Source: Kaistella carnis (GTDB taxonomy: Bacteria > Bacteroidota > Bacteroidia > Flavobacteriales > Weeksellaceae). Taken from it: a stretch of DNA of 64,000 nt. The position numbers and the translations under genes were made by a program. Every line of letters begins with the position of its first letter. The first letter of the stretch is position 1. Under the pieces are notes generated by a model, which did no database searches, was not told the DNA's origin, and worked only from the letters and a program-made list of their open reading frames with translations. Positions 27,101 through 35,027 of this stretch are shown one piece after another. The DNA lies in contig NZ_CP034159.1 in assembly GCF_003860585.1 (NCBI RefSeq), positions 1,240,001-1,304,000 on the forward strand, written 5' to 3'.

Positions 27101-27355
27101 TCCCCAAACATCATAGATAAAAAATTTATGGGTCTCTAATAATTTCTTCTTTACCTGAAAAACAAGATTACTTTTTCCAGATCCCCATGCACCATCAATA
27201 CCAATAATCTTAAAATCGTCTTCGTTGATAATTTTTTCGCTAATTACAGTAGCAATTTTTTCTTGAGATCTATTCTTAAATAAATCTTCGCCTAACGGTT
27301 TATTTGTTAAGAATTTATACTGATTATTCTTTTCATTAGTAGATTTGCTCTCCAT
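24179..27355 (-). CDS. KAP family P-loop NTPase
   Basis: A roughly 1058-residue KAP NTPase. Walker A is GIDGAWGSGKSN near residue 50, and Walker B KKIVLVFDNFDRLP near residue 265. Between them are two membrane segments (SVGFIFSLLSIIYIPTV and FWKLVLVTFPVLIVFGIYFY), the hallmark insertion of KAP proteins that anchors them to the inner membrane. The C-terminal 700 residues are helical. Bacterial KAP NTPases recur in phage-defence islands. The frame extends to an ATG at 27385, but a palindromic operator-like site overlaps that point, so the ATG at 27355 is preferred. Confidence 0.85.
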   Translation of the reverse strand: MESKSTNEKNNQYKFLTNKPLGEDLFKNRSQEKIATVISEKIINEDDFKIIGIDGAWGSGKSNLVFQVKKKLLETHKFFIYDVWGHQEDEQRKAILVELTEFIKNEKDVLKKSDKKNWDDKLKILLANSKETTTVNQPYLSVGFIFSLLSIIYIPTVNVFKDSLKDFLQIESWFWKLVLVTFPVLIVFGIYFYNVFRSWKNKKGFCKSFRFAAEETFQVYTNKQKEETKIETISENQPSVRDFQKWMEEIDGDLNKKIVLVFDNFDRLPKKHIQNIWSSIHIFFAEKNYQNIKVILPFDREHIQNAFKELNPDGKDKTFGDDYVNKTFDIVFRVTPPIMSDWKQFFQNQWKNAFHNFEEEELRLVIQIYEFLCKRITPREIIAFINEILTIKLLDENFKERYIAIFVLKKDEILHNPLLAITVLDYLSGLKSIYDNDSNFGKQLTGIVYHIDVEDAVELIYTQELKEALNKNDIEKFNSICKSDFADSIFSSVIMDLEVLENPIKTLCQIENETGISTSQISQAWETFYYKIVNKEIKVEKLVIEEWQLLLLENYDDDQYLQKLLVEYSGLIDESNTLEYVSLIDRLIEVLGEERILPLLRSKNLTAENLIQVIENKGVDYAKYKLSGSNKEVDAHMSALIMDDILKLNHTDVLCENFELSDYSLHLKENLITTIDQNNAQKTNDIFLKIKETTNGESTFLKEFLDDTKIYSFYANNVSSLLPVMNEFIAMYIAKGVEFNSSYVSTFNTIMASDDEVKAIEIGNTILNYISYGDLLLSSGHFKGSLLFKEIVLTLFSNSPMTKAANIYNLIEKYKIIKESLDVPGEALLKELDRWPVDKTKLKLDELDDIFIEDCFTYDQFSISKSFIDKFNTEFNGLNDEDYNIVFDADTDIHFRYFQFLSGDSLTQSSLDVFKKRLLDKIEKGEADENWWKILLKYESNNSKLSIVNTLKDIRDQFLSNQIELDLETAKRILPIFINYNILDSSLDIFRTIIKNGFLNDGEFIDILLENKLFIKNLYQSTTSSQKEGFRNILNEKRGDSSKLEEIAKDIGIRRAKE

Positions 27356-27384
27356 TATAATTATTATTTGTGTTTTTATTTTCA

Positions 27385-27403
27385 ATTACTACCGTAGTAA
27401 TTA
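27385..27403. promoter_or_regulatory. 19-bp palindrome upstream of the KAP gene
   Basis: AATTACTACCGTAGTAATT: two perfect 9-bp arms around a single base, 29 bases upstream of the preferred ATG. It lies between the nuclease and KAP genes and suggests the KAP gene has its own control within the run. Confidence 0.5.
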
Positions 27404-27467
27404 CGTAACCTTTTATTGCTCCAACCTCTCCATTTACAAATTGAACAGTTTATAACTATACATAGCT

Positions 27468-28610
27468 TTATAAATTTTCTACGCCTCTGGTAATTTCAAT
27501 TAGATCGATTATTTTATTTTTTACGATATCCTTCATATCACCATTCAAAATTGCTTTCATTGCATCAACATCCCAATTTGGATAAGTTGGAAATCTTACG
27601 AACGCAGCTCTGCCATTTCCCCCGCCTATTTTTTCCTTTATAAGTGGTAAAGAAGAAATATCAACCTGATCATTTTTTGATGAAATTCCAATAATTAGGT
27701 TTCTTAATCCTTTAGCACTAAATTCCATAAACACATTAAAATTTCTCCAATCAGGATTGGAAAAAGAAAAACCCGCCCATGAACTATTTACAAATTCTCC
27801 TTTTTCTGATAAAGAATTCAAATTTAATTCTTCACCAATTTCTTGTAACTGCTTTAAAAAAACAGTGTTGATTATGTTGTTTTTTACATTATCAACATTA
27901 TCTGCAATTTTGAATACAGAGTCCAGATTTTCAAGAGTTGATAATTTATTAATTAATTCTTGATCCATAATTGCATTAGTATTAGAGTTGGTTAAGTTTT
28001 TTAAATGATTACTATACTGTATTAAAGTTTCTCGTACAACTGGAGAGCGAGCTGCGATTTCAACGCATCGATCAAGCCATTGAAGTACAGTATCACAATA
28101 CGAAACTTGTACATACTCGACATTGGAAACAGTTGCCGCCTGAGATTCATTTCCCCAAAGGGTCAGATATAATAATTTAAATTTATCCGCAAAAGTTTGC
28201 TTACCATAATCACTATATCTCTTTAACTGCTCAAATTGATCAGCAGCATAAATTTTATTTTCTATAAGAATTGCTTCATTTGCGGAGTTCGTTAATAGAA
28301 TATCTAACCGACCGAAACTTGTCTGATGTTCTCTTTTCACCTGAACGTTTTCATATTTAAATTCATAATCTGCAGGTAATACTTTTGAAAAAATTAGTGC
28401 TTGAATAAATGATTCTAAGAAAAGATGATTAAATTGATGAGTCGCATTTGGATTTAATAATTCTGCAATAATGGATGAATGTGTATTCTCATAATGGTTT
28501 ACTCCACAGATACGAAACATATTAAATTGGTCATCACTTTTTTCGACTTTCAATTTTTTAATTTTATTAAACCAACTTACTTCTTCAAGAAGTTTCGAAA
28601 TTTCATTCAT
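27468..28610 (-). CDS. PD-(D/E)XK nuclease family protein
   Basis: A 380-residue protein with a nuclease core around residues 100-125: SFGRLDILLTNSANEAILIENKIYAADQFEQLKRY gives the D...E-x-K triad of the PDDEXK_4 type. The N-terminal FRICGVNHYENTHSSIIAELLNP also matches that family, which is common beside defence genes. The C-terminal part (SWAGFSFSNPDWRNFNVFMEF) is a second conserved region of unknown role. It starts 14 bases after hsdS and precedes the KAP gene, so it may be the nuclease effector partner of that NTPase; this is inferred from position. Confidence 0.82.
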   Translation of the reverse strand: MNEISKLLEEVSWFNKIKKLKVEKSDDQFNMFRICGVNHYENTHSSIIAELLNPNATHQFNHLFLESFIQALIFSKVLPADYEFKYENVQVKREHQTSFGRLDILLTNSANEAILIENKIYAADQFEQLKRYSDYGKQTFADKFKLLYLTLWGNESQAATVSNVEYVQVSYCDTVLQWLDRCVEIAARSPVVRETLIQYSNHLKNLTNSNTNAIMDQELINKLSTLENLDSVFKIADNVDNVKNNIINTVFLKQLQEIGEELNLNSLSEKGEFVNSSWAGFSFSNPDWRNFNVFMEFSAKGLRNLIIGISSKNDQVDISSLPLIKEKIGGGNGRAAFVRFPTYPNWDVDAMKAILNGDMKDIVKNKIIDLIEITRGVENL

Positions 28611-28623
28611 TTTAAATTGTGTT

Positions 28624-29754
28624 TTAATTTACTTCTAATGTTGCCAATCGCGATAATAGTAACGATTGAAGTTGAGCGAGCTTATGAATTTGATTATTGA
28701 AGTTTTTTACTAATTGGAATATTGATTTAACGTACAAATCAAATTTCATCATTTTTGGTTCATCAATTCTAGGATATTTATATTTTAGTAAATAAGATTC
28801 ATGAACCCTTTGTCTTCCAGAAGAACCAATCATCGTACTAATAGCATAAGTTCTAAAATTTTCATCTTTACAAAGACAATACACCCAATATGGACTGATA
28901 GAAAATTTTGGCCGAATAACTATAAACTCAGTAGATCCAAATGCAATTTCATTTTCTACCAAATAATTAACAAATCCAGTTTTTCCATTCTCAAGACAAG
29001 GCGTTATTCTCGCAAATAGTGTATCGAAATTTTGAAAACGTGAACCTCCCATATATTCTTTGATGATAGGCTGCTTAATAGAAAGGTGATTTTCTGATAA
29101 ATCTCTCATCTCAGTATATTTTGCTTTCATTCCTTTTTTCATTGGTAATGATGGATTTGATTCAATATAATCCTTTATAAAAACCAGCTCTTCATTCCCA
29201 CAATCCACAAACCAATGCTTGTATAAAGTTTGAGCCGTGGTTTCTAACTTCTCACAGATTTGCTCATTTACTTTTATTTTGTCGCTGATCGTGTAGTATT
29301 GCTTTACTAATTCTATTTGTTCTTCAATAGAAGGAATCGGAAGTTCAGTTTCACATAAATCTGCCCAATCAAAAGTTTCACGGGTGCTTCCATGAGAATG
29401 ATAACGAGCATAACGGTCGAACTCAGGACGAGAGAACCACATCATTAAATATTCAGGCAATAAAAAGGTAGTATCTACAACTTCAAATACGACATAAATC
29501 TGCGAGACTAATGCTTTTTCATATTCGTCTGCTAAAGCAATCGAAATTTTTTCACCATTTCTAGAAGTAACTGTTCCGTAAGCAAACTGTCTTCTTTTTA
29601 TAATTTTATAAACAGACATATCGGTCCCAATTGTATTGGCAATAGAAGGAATCAGTTTTTTAGTAATACTTACTCCCAAAAGAACCGTAGTTTCCAAATC
29701 ACGATTTCGCTCGTTGACCTGTTGAATATATTCCCCTAATTTTTTATAACTCAT
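28624..29754 (-). CDS. hsdS: Type I restriction-modification specificity subunit
   Basis: A 376-residue HsdS. Two target-recognition regions are separated by a conserved coiled-coil helix (IEEQIELVKQYYTISDKIKVNEQICEKLETTAQTLYKHWF); the first TRD ends with the family motif ELPIPSIEEQ and the second with SYLLKYKYPRI. The C terminus has another helix (FQLVKNFNNQIHKLAQLQSLLLSRL). It determines the DNA sequence recognised by the HsdM/HsdR complex. It overlaps hsdM by 11 bases. Confidence 0.9.
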   Translation of the reverse strand: MSYKKLGEYIQQVNERNRDLETTVLLGVSITKKLIPSIANTIGTDMSVYKIIKRRQFAYGTVTSRNGEKISIALADEYEKALVSQIYVVFEVVDTTFLLPEYLMMWFSRPEFDRYARYHSHGSTRETFDWADLCETELPIPSIEEQIELVKQYYTISDKIKVNEQICEKLETTAQTLYKHWFVDCGNEELVFIKDYIESNPSLPMKKGMKAKYTEMRDLSENHLSIKQPIIKEYMGGSRFQNFDTLFARITPCLENGKTGFVNYLVENEIAFGSTEFIVIRPKFSISPYWVYCLCKDENFRTYAISTMIGSSGRQRVHESYLLKYKYPRIDEPKMMKFDLYVKSIFQLVKNFNNQIHKLAQLQSLLLSRLATLEVN

Positions 29755-31303
29755 ATCCCAAAGATTTAAAAACGTTTTCTACTTCTCTTTTTAAATCTTT
29801 CTCCTGCTGAAACAATTGTTTTAAATCATTTTGCAATGATTCCATTTGTACATCGTAATCAATTTGTTCATCACGATTCACGAACTCAATATATTTACTT
29901 GGAACTAAAGAATAATCTTTTTTACGGATTTCTCCTAAGGTTGCACTATAAGAGTATTCCGGAATATCTTGATAGGTTTCCTGATGGCTTTCCTGCTGCC
30001 AATTGTGGAAGTTTTTAGCAATATTCGAAATTTCATCTTCTCCAAACTGGATGAATTTTTTCTCAAAAGGTTCGCCTTTTTGCCTTAAATCCAAAAACAG
30101 CACTTCGTTTTGGCGGTTTCTATATTTCTTAACATCATCAACCACTTCTACTGTTCTTGCCGTTTTATTCCGGTTCAGAATCCAAAGCGTCACCGAAATG
30201 TCAGTAGAATAAAACATCGCTCTGGGTAAAATAACAATCGCTTCTACCAAATCATTTTCAATAATCTGTTTCCGAATTTCATATTCCTCGCCACTTCCAG
30301 ACAATGCTCCATTCGCGAGGATAAACCCGGCAACTCCGTTTTGAGAAAGTTTAGAGATCATAGTCAAAATCCAGGCGTAGTTGGCATTGGATTTCGGCGG
30401 AACTCTGTAGCCTGCCCAACGTGGATCATCGGTTAATTCATTTTCGGCGCGCCAGTCTTTTAAATTAAAGGGCGGATTGGCCATAATATAATCGGCTTTT
30501 AATCCGCGGTGTTGGTCATCGCTAAAAGTGTCCGCTGCTTTACTGCCCATATTGGCTGAAATTCCGCGAATAGCCAGATTCATTTTTGCCAGTTTGAAAG
30601 TGGTGTTGGTCAACTCCTGTCCGTAAATCGAAATGTCTTTTTGATTTCCTTTGTGTTTATCAATAAATTTCAGCGACTGCACAAACATACCGCCGGAACC
30701 GCAAGAAGGATCATAAATTTTGCCTTTATAAGGCTCTATCATTTCTGCGATCAGGTTTACAATAGATTTCGGAGTATAGAACTCGCCTTTTCCTTTTCCT
30801 TCGGCAATGGCAAATTTGCTAAGAAAATATTCATAAACGCGCCCCACAATATCCTGAGATTCATCTTTTAAAGTATCGATATTATTAATGGTGTCCAGCA
30901 AAGCTGAGAATTTGGACTGATCCAAACCTAAACGGGAAAAATAATTATCTGGCAATGCCCCTTCTAGAGATTTATTGGTTCGCTCAATAGTTTTCAGGGC
31001 GGAATCTACTTTCAGCGTAATATCTTCCTGCTTGGCATTTTCGATGATGTAAGTCCAGCGGGATTCTTCGGGTAAATAAAATACATTTTCTGCCTGGTAG
31101 AATTCCGGAATTTCCAGAAAAGCATCTTTGCCGTCTGCGAGTAATTCTTCTCTTCTTCGGAGGAATTTGTCGTTGGCAAATTTCAGGAATATTAAACTGA
31201 GGACAACGTGTTTGTATTCGGAAGGTTCCACAGAACCTCTTAATTTATTAGCGGAATCCCAAAGGATTTCTTCGGTGGATTTAGTTTGTATTTTTTTGGC
31301 CAT
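29744..31303 (-). CDS. hsdM: Type I restriction-modification DNA methyltransferase subunit
   Basis: A 519-residue N6-adenine methyltransferase. N-terminal HsdM helical domain (EEILWDSANKLRGSVEPSEYKHVVLSLIFLKF), then GEFYTPKSIVNLI, SAM-binding motif YDPSCGSGGMFVQS and catalytic NPPF in DYIMANPPFNLKDW. It protects host DNA and with HsdS forms the modification enzyme. It opens the long minus-strand run of defence genes, with a TATTTTTG promoter element 21 bases upstream. Confidence 0.95.
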   Translation of the reverse strand: MAKKIQTKSTEEILWDSANKLRGSVEPSEYKHVVLSLIFLKFANDKFLRRREELLADGKDAFLEIPEFYQAENVFYLPEESRWTYIIENAKQEDITLKVDSALKTIERTNKSLEGALPDNYFSRLGLDQSKFSALLDTINNIDTLKDESQDIVGRVYEYFLSKFAIAEGKGKGEFYTPKSIVNLIAEMIEPYKGKIYDPSCGSGGMFVQSLKFIDKHKGNQKDISIYGQELTNTTFKLAKMNLAIRGISANMGSKAADTFSDDQHRGLKADYIMANPPFNLKDWRAENELTDDPRWAGYRVPPKSNANYAWILTMISKLSQNGVAGFILANGALSGSGEEYEIRKQIIENDLVEAIVILPRAMFYSTDISVTLWILNRNKTARTVEVVDDVKKYRNRQNEVLFLDLRQKGEPFEKKFIQFGEDEISNIAKNFHNWQQESHQETYQDIPEYSYSATLGEIRKKDYSLVPSKYIEFVNRDEQIDYDVQMESLQNDLKQLFQQEKDLKREVENVFKSLGYEL

Positions 31304-31323
31304 TTAATTTTTACGTAATCTTT

Positions 31324-31331
31324 CAAAAATA
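31324..31331 (-). promoter_or_regulatory. -7 element TATTTTTG of the hsdM operon
   Basis: TATTTTTG on the minus strand matches TAnnTTTG and lies 20 bases before the hsdM ATG. No -33 element is clear. Confidence 0.55.
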
Positions 31332-31620
31332 CGAAAAGAAAGTAAAGAAAAAGAGTCCGGACGAGATAAAATATTCCTAATGAAAATCTTTTTTTAAAAT
31401 ATAGATTAAGGTTTTGTTCTACCTGTTAATTTTATAACTCAAAATAAAAAATTGGAAATATTAATATTTGTGGATGTAGCCATTCACTTTGGTGCTACGA
31501 TTGTAAATTCACACCTATATAAAATTTTGGTAGGTGAGCGCGTTATTACGGAGAAATAATATAACATAAGAAATTGATCAACAAATATTTAAACCTTATT
31601 TAACGATAGTTACTAAAGCA
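31332..31620. other. Non-coding stretch with two hairpins
   Basis: Gap between hsdM and the mobilization genes. It holds no reading frame, but two small hairpins follow one another: GTAGC-N13-GCTAC (31476-31498) and CACCTA-N13-TAGGTG (31512-31536). They could belong to a small RNA or be incidental. Confidence 0.3.
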
Positions 31621-31656
31621 AAATGTCCAGTTTATTAATTAAAAAACTGGACATTT
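31621..31656. terminator. Intrinsic terminator of the mobilization operon
   Basis: AAATGTCCAGTTT pairs perfectly with AAACTGGACATTT (13 bp) around a 10-base loop. It lies 44 bases after the stop of the coiled-coil protein gene (minus strand). Confidence 0.65.
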
Positions 31657-31699
31657 ATGTATAAATATAAAAATCAGTGGTAAAGTAAACGAGAAACAA

Positions 31700-32338
31700 T
31701 TATCTCTCAATCCTTTCCGCCTCATACCCATCCTTAAACCTCAAAAAATCTTCGGCTTTTTTAGGATTATTTTTAATCCACAATTGCATCAATTTAGTAT
31801 TTTCACTCAAAACTTTCACCTCATTTTCATCATAGATTTTTTTTCCTTCCGAAGCAATTTCATTTAAAATATCTACTCTGATTTCACTTTTTGATCTAAT
31901 GCTTTCTTTATACCAATTCGTGGCAAAGTTGATGGAAATAACTAATATTAAAATCCCTAAAATCATCGTTCCTAATCCGGACCATGAAACGATTTTCATT
32001 TCTTTCATTTTTGAATTTATCTTCTCAAAATCTTCTACTGTTTCTGGCGAAAGAACCGCTTCGATTTTGGTCGGAATATTTTTTAAGAATTCAGTTCTTT
32101 TTACAGATTCTAATTCATGAAATTTCATTGCATCTTCATATGTCTCGCCAACCGCTTCAAAATCTAATTGAGTCTGACCCATGATAGTTAAGTGATCTTC
32201 CAATGCAAATGCTAATTTTGAATAAATTTCAATTCTATTATTATTTGATTTTATATTGTCTTCGTTCGACCTAATCACCTTTTCTAAAAGTTCAAATCCA
32301 TCAGATTTTGATTCTTCAATTTGATTATTGTTTTCCAT
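31700..32338 (-). CDS. Membrane-anchored coiled-coil protein of the mobilization operon
   Basis: A 212-residue protein of unknown function. The N-terminal 120 residues are charged and helical, likely coiled coil; one membrane helix follows (IVSWSGLGTMILGILILVISINFATNWY, about residues 122-148); the C-terminal 65 residues are charged (KKAEDFLRFKDGYEAERIER). It lies 11 bases downstream of the relaxase on the same strand. A membrane tether for the relaxosome or a contact to the helper transfer machinery is possible but not shown by sequence. Confidence 0.65.
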   Translation of the reverse strand: MENNNQIEESKSDGFELLEKVIRSNEDNIKSNNNRIEIYSKLAFALEDHLTIMGQTQLDFEAVGETYEDAMKFHELESVKRTEFLKNIPTKIEAVLSPETVEDFEKINSKMKEMKIVSWSGLGTMILGILILVISINFATNWYKESIRSKSEIRVDILNEIASEGKKIYDENEVKVLSENTKLMQLWIKNNPKKAEDFLRFKDGYEAERIER

Positions 32339-32349
32339 TTTATATTTTT

Positions 32350-33498
32350 TTATCGTTTAAATTTTTTCTTCTTTTTCCACCATTCATCTTCCGCTTGTGA
32401 AACGTAATTTGGCTTTAGGAGTTCTTCAACTGTTTCCAAAGCAATTTCTAATACATTTTCATTCTTGCTGCTGGCAGGAAAAACTGATGATTGTGCGGTA
32501 GCATTTATTAATTTTTCAATGTTTTGAAAATTACCATCAGTTGCAGAAAGAGAAAATCCCTCGTATTTCTTGTAAAAGAAACCATCTTTCTGCTGATTGG
32601 AAGTTGTGGTCGCAACTCTTTTGATCCAGATATCATGAACTTGATTAATTTGATTGGGTCGGAATTCTTTTTTATACTGAACTTTCATCGCCCATCCTTG
32701 CCGATGCAGATTTTCCCGAAATTCTTTTAAACTGGGTTGAGTTTTTAATTCTTGAATTAATAAATTTTTTAACTCAAATATATTCTTGATCTCCGCTATT
32801 TTGAGATTTGATGTTATCTCCGAAAGTTTATAACCCGGCTTGTATTGTCGTTCGGTTTGGTGGTTGATGTCGCTTTCCAGAATAATTCGCATTCCCGAAA
32901 TTCCAATCTTTTCATTTTTAGAAAGTTCTGTCAAAAAACCTCTTTTCCTCATTGCTGAAGTTAGGTCATCAAAATTATTGGAGTTCTTCAAGCTCTCAGT
33001 AAGATTTTTCAACATAAACGCCTTTTTTTCAATTCCAATCTCAACGTCAGTTTTAAGATTTCTCTCCTGACAAACTTTCCGAACCGCTTCACCGAAACGC
33101 TTTCCTACATCGTGTGCTTTTACGGTACACTTTCCATTGATATCAATTCGATTCACAACAAAATGAATATGTTTCTGCCTCGTGCTGTTGTGGATATCCA
33201 AGCGGTATTGATTTCTATCTGTAACTCCAATCTTCTGCAAAGCTTCAATTGAAATTTCAGTTAATTCTTCATCTGATAATTGCTTTGTGTTTTCAGTAGG
33301 TGGAGAAATATATCCAGTTAAAGCCCACTTTTTCACTTTTGAATTTCTGTCGGCTACCGTTTTCATTTCCTGGTATTGATATTCCGGATTGCTGCTTAAA
33401 AGAAAATTAGATGCTGCGGCGATTGCCATTCCTTTATCGTTCCCATTATATTCCAACGCAATTTTAGAAATCATTCTAGTTGTTGCTGAATTATTCAT
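32350..33498 (-). CDS. Relaxase / mobilization nuclease
   Basis: A 382-residue relaxase of the PF03432 (MobA/VirD2-like) type. The metal-binding histidine motif is visible as QKHIHFVVNRIDING, with an upstream conserved region ALQKIGVTDRNQYRLDIHNSTR. The N-terminal tyrosine that would attack DNA is probably in KIALEYNGNDKG. It should nick the element's oriT and pilot single-stranded DNA during mobilization. The C-terminal half is helical with SLKEFRENLHRQGWAMKVQ repeats. It overlaps the MobC-like gene by 8 bases. Confidence 0.83.
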   Translation of the reverse strand: MNNSATTRMISKIALEYNGNDKGMAIAAASNFLLSSNPEYQYQEMKTVADRNSKVKKWALTGYISPPTENTKQLSDEELTEISIEALQKIGVTDRNQYRLDIHNSTRQKHIHFVVNRIDINGKCTVKAHDVGKRFGEAVRKVCQERNLKTDVEIGIEKKAFMLKNLTESLKNSNNFDDLTSAMRKRGFLTELSKNEKIGISGMRIILESDINHQTERQYKPGYKLSEITSNLKIAEIKNIFELKNLLIQELKTQPSLKEFRENLHRQGWAMKVQYKKEFRPNQINQVHDIWIKRVATTTSNQQKDGFFYKKYEGFSLSATDGNFQNIEKLINATAQSSVFPASSKNENVLEIALETVEELLKPNYVSQAEDEWWKKKKKFKR

Positions 33499-33949
33499 CC
33501 GCTATTTTTTGATTTCTTTTAGAATATAAATACTGTCGAATGAGTTCAATTATTTCTTCGATCTCCATAATAATTTTCTTTTTATTCGAGAAAACATTCC
33601 ATTCATTGTGGCGCAATAAATTTTTAATCCTTTTAAAATTATTTCCGTATTCCAACAAGATTTCATCAGTTTTAAATTCGTTAATTTTCAGCACTTTTTC
33701 CTGGTAAACCATTCGGGCAAAAGTTGATAATTTCAGCTTGACTTTCTCGGCTTTTTTTAACTCAATTTGATATTCAATTTCAGTCATCCTGAAGGAAATT
33801 ATTCTCGTTAATTGTGGATCAGATTTCTTTTTCAAACCACCCCTTCGACCTAAATCTTTGAAGTAATTTTTTCTTTTTTCAGCATTCAATTTTTGTTCAT
33901 TTTCCTCTGTTGCTTTTTGCACAAATTTTTTAAAAAAATCTTCTTTCAT
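33491..33949 (-). CDS. MobC-like relaxosome accessory protein
   Basis: A 152-residue basic protein. Residues 50-100 (SDPQLTRIISFRMTEIEYQIELKKAEKVKLKLSTFARMVYQEKVL) fit the ribbon-helix-helix MobC pattern ('v-x-f-R-x-t-x-x-E-x...s-x-f-x-R'), and the C terminus (NFKRIKNLLRHNEWNVF) matches the N-L-N-Q-I-A helix of that family in altered form. It should bind near oriT and help the relaxase. It heads the mobilization operon. Confidence 0.75.
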   Translation of the reverse strand: MKEDFFKKFVQKATEENEQKLNAEKRKNYFKDLGRRGGLKKKSDPQLTRIISFRMTEIEYQIELKKAEKVKLKLSTFARMVYQEKVLKINEFKTDEILLEYGNNFKRIKNLLRHNEWNVFSNKKKIIMEIEEIIELIRQYLYSKRNQKIADE

Positions 33950-34197
33950 GTTTTAATTTTTATTTTATTATTTACAGTAATTTGTATTTCTGACGATAGG
34001 AAGAAATCAAAAATCCCAGTTTTATAAAAAGCGTGAAACGCTTATTGTAAACAATGGGTACTTTTTGCACTATCAACCTACCATATTCTACCTGATTCTA
34101 TTTTACACAGGTTGGTTTAGGTTGCACCTGCGTAAAAAGAACACAGTCTGAAATCTTCCATAATTTTTATATCTCATTTTACCTGTGCTCATTTTCC
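33950..34197. other. Candidate oriT region
   Basis: The 248 bases upstream of mobC carry a hairpin AAGCGTgaAACGCTT-type repeat (34029-34043) followed by a run of short repeats (acaggttggtttaggtt; aacctaccatattctacc) that can pair. Position next to mobC and relaxase is typical of oriT. No nick consensus was recognised. Confidence 0.35.
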
Positions 34198-34734
34198 TCA
34201 CCTTCTTTTGTATTTCAACTGTCTTTCATTTGATGGGTTTTCATGAATCAACCAATCATTTAAGTCCTTAAAATCGGAATACAAAATCCGACAATCTTCG
34301 GCATTTTCGTTTTCACTTTTTATCATTTCAACGGCTCGATTTCCAGCTTCGTCATTATCAAAATAGAGTTCTATATTTTCATAATTTTTAATTGTATTTT
34401 TAATTTTAGCAATCATAGAAACTGAATTCAAAATGAGGCAATCCGAAGCTTCTTTTTCCAGATAATTTTCAACATTCTTAAAGGAAAGAAAATCAAAAAA
34501 GCCCTCGAAAATCCGGATTGAATTTGAGTCAATATTTATGATTGAAATATCTTTTTTACCCAAACAAATTTTAGAATATGCATTTCGAATTTCATAACCA
34601 TCAGAATCATTTTTAAAACCTATTCCGAAATAATTTTTACCATTCATTTGATAATGGATTTCTTTGTAAGCTCCCCCGCAAACAGTACGGTTTAAAAGTA
34701 TAAAAATTATTAACTTTAAATCGTAATAAAGACA

Positions 34735-35001
34735 ATGAAAAAGAGCATATTCAGTCCTGCAAAGATTGCAGGTATTTTAAAGGAGTTTACCGGCGGCCGC
34801 AGTGCCGATGAATTGGCAAGGGAAAATGGCATCAGCACGGCCACTTTATACAAGTGGCGTCAAAAGTACAACGGGATGGAAGCCAGTGAACTCAAGCGGG
34901 TGAAAGAGCTGGAAGAAGAGAATGCCCGCCTCAAGCGCATGTACGCCAATTTGGCAATGGAACTTGACGTAGCTAAATACATTATCGAAAAAAAGCTCTA
35001 A
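34735..35001 (+). CDS. IS3 family transposase, OrfA
   Basis: 88 residues: HTH (FTGGRSADELARENGISTATLYKWRQKY) followed by a leucine-zipper helix (ELKRVKELEEENARLKRMYANLAMELDVAK). This is the DNA-binding half of an IS3 transposase. A run of seven A (34988-34994) near its end is a -1 frameshift site for making the OrfAB fusion. Confidence 0.93.
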   Translation: MKKSIFSPAKIAGILKEFTGGRSADELARENGISTATLYKWRQKYNGMEASELKRVKELEEENARLKRMYANLAMELDVAKYIIEKKL

Positions 35002-35027
35002 AGCCTTGTCGGAAACGGGAAATTGTC

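Noticed and set aside
31304..31699. A retron or group II intron RNA
   Set aside because: No reverse transcriptase is encoded nearby and the two small hairpins lack the known msr/msd or domain V features.
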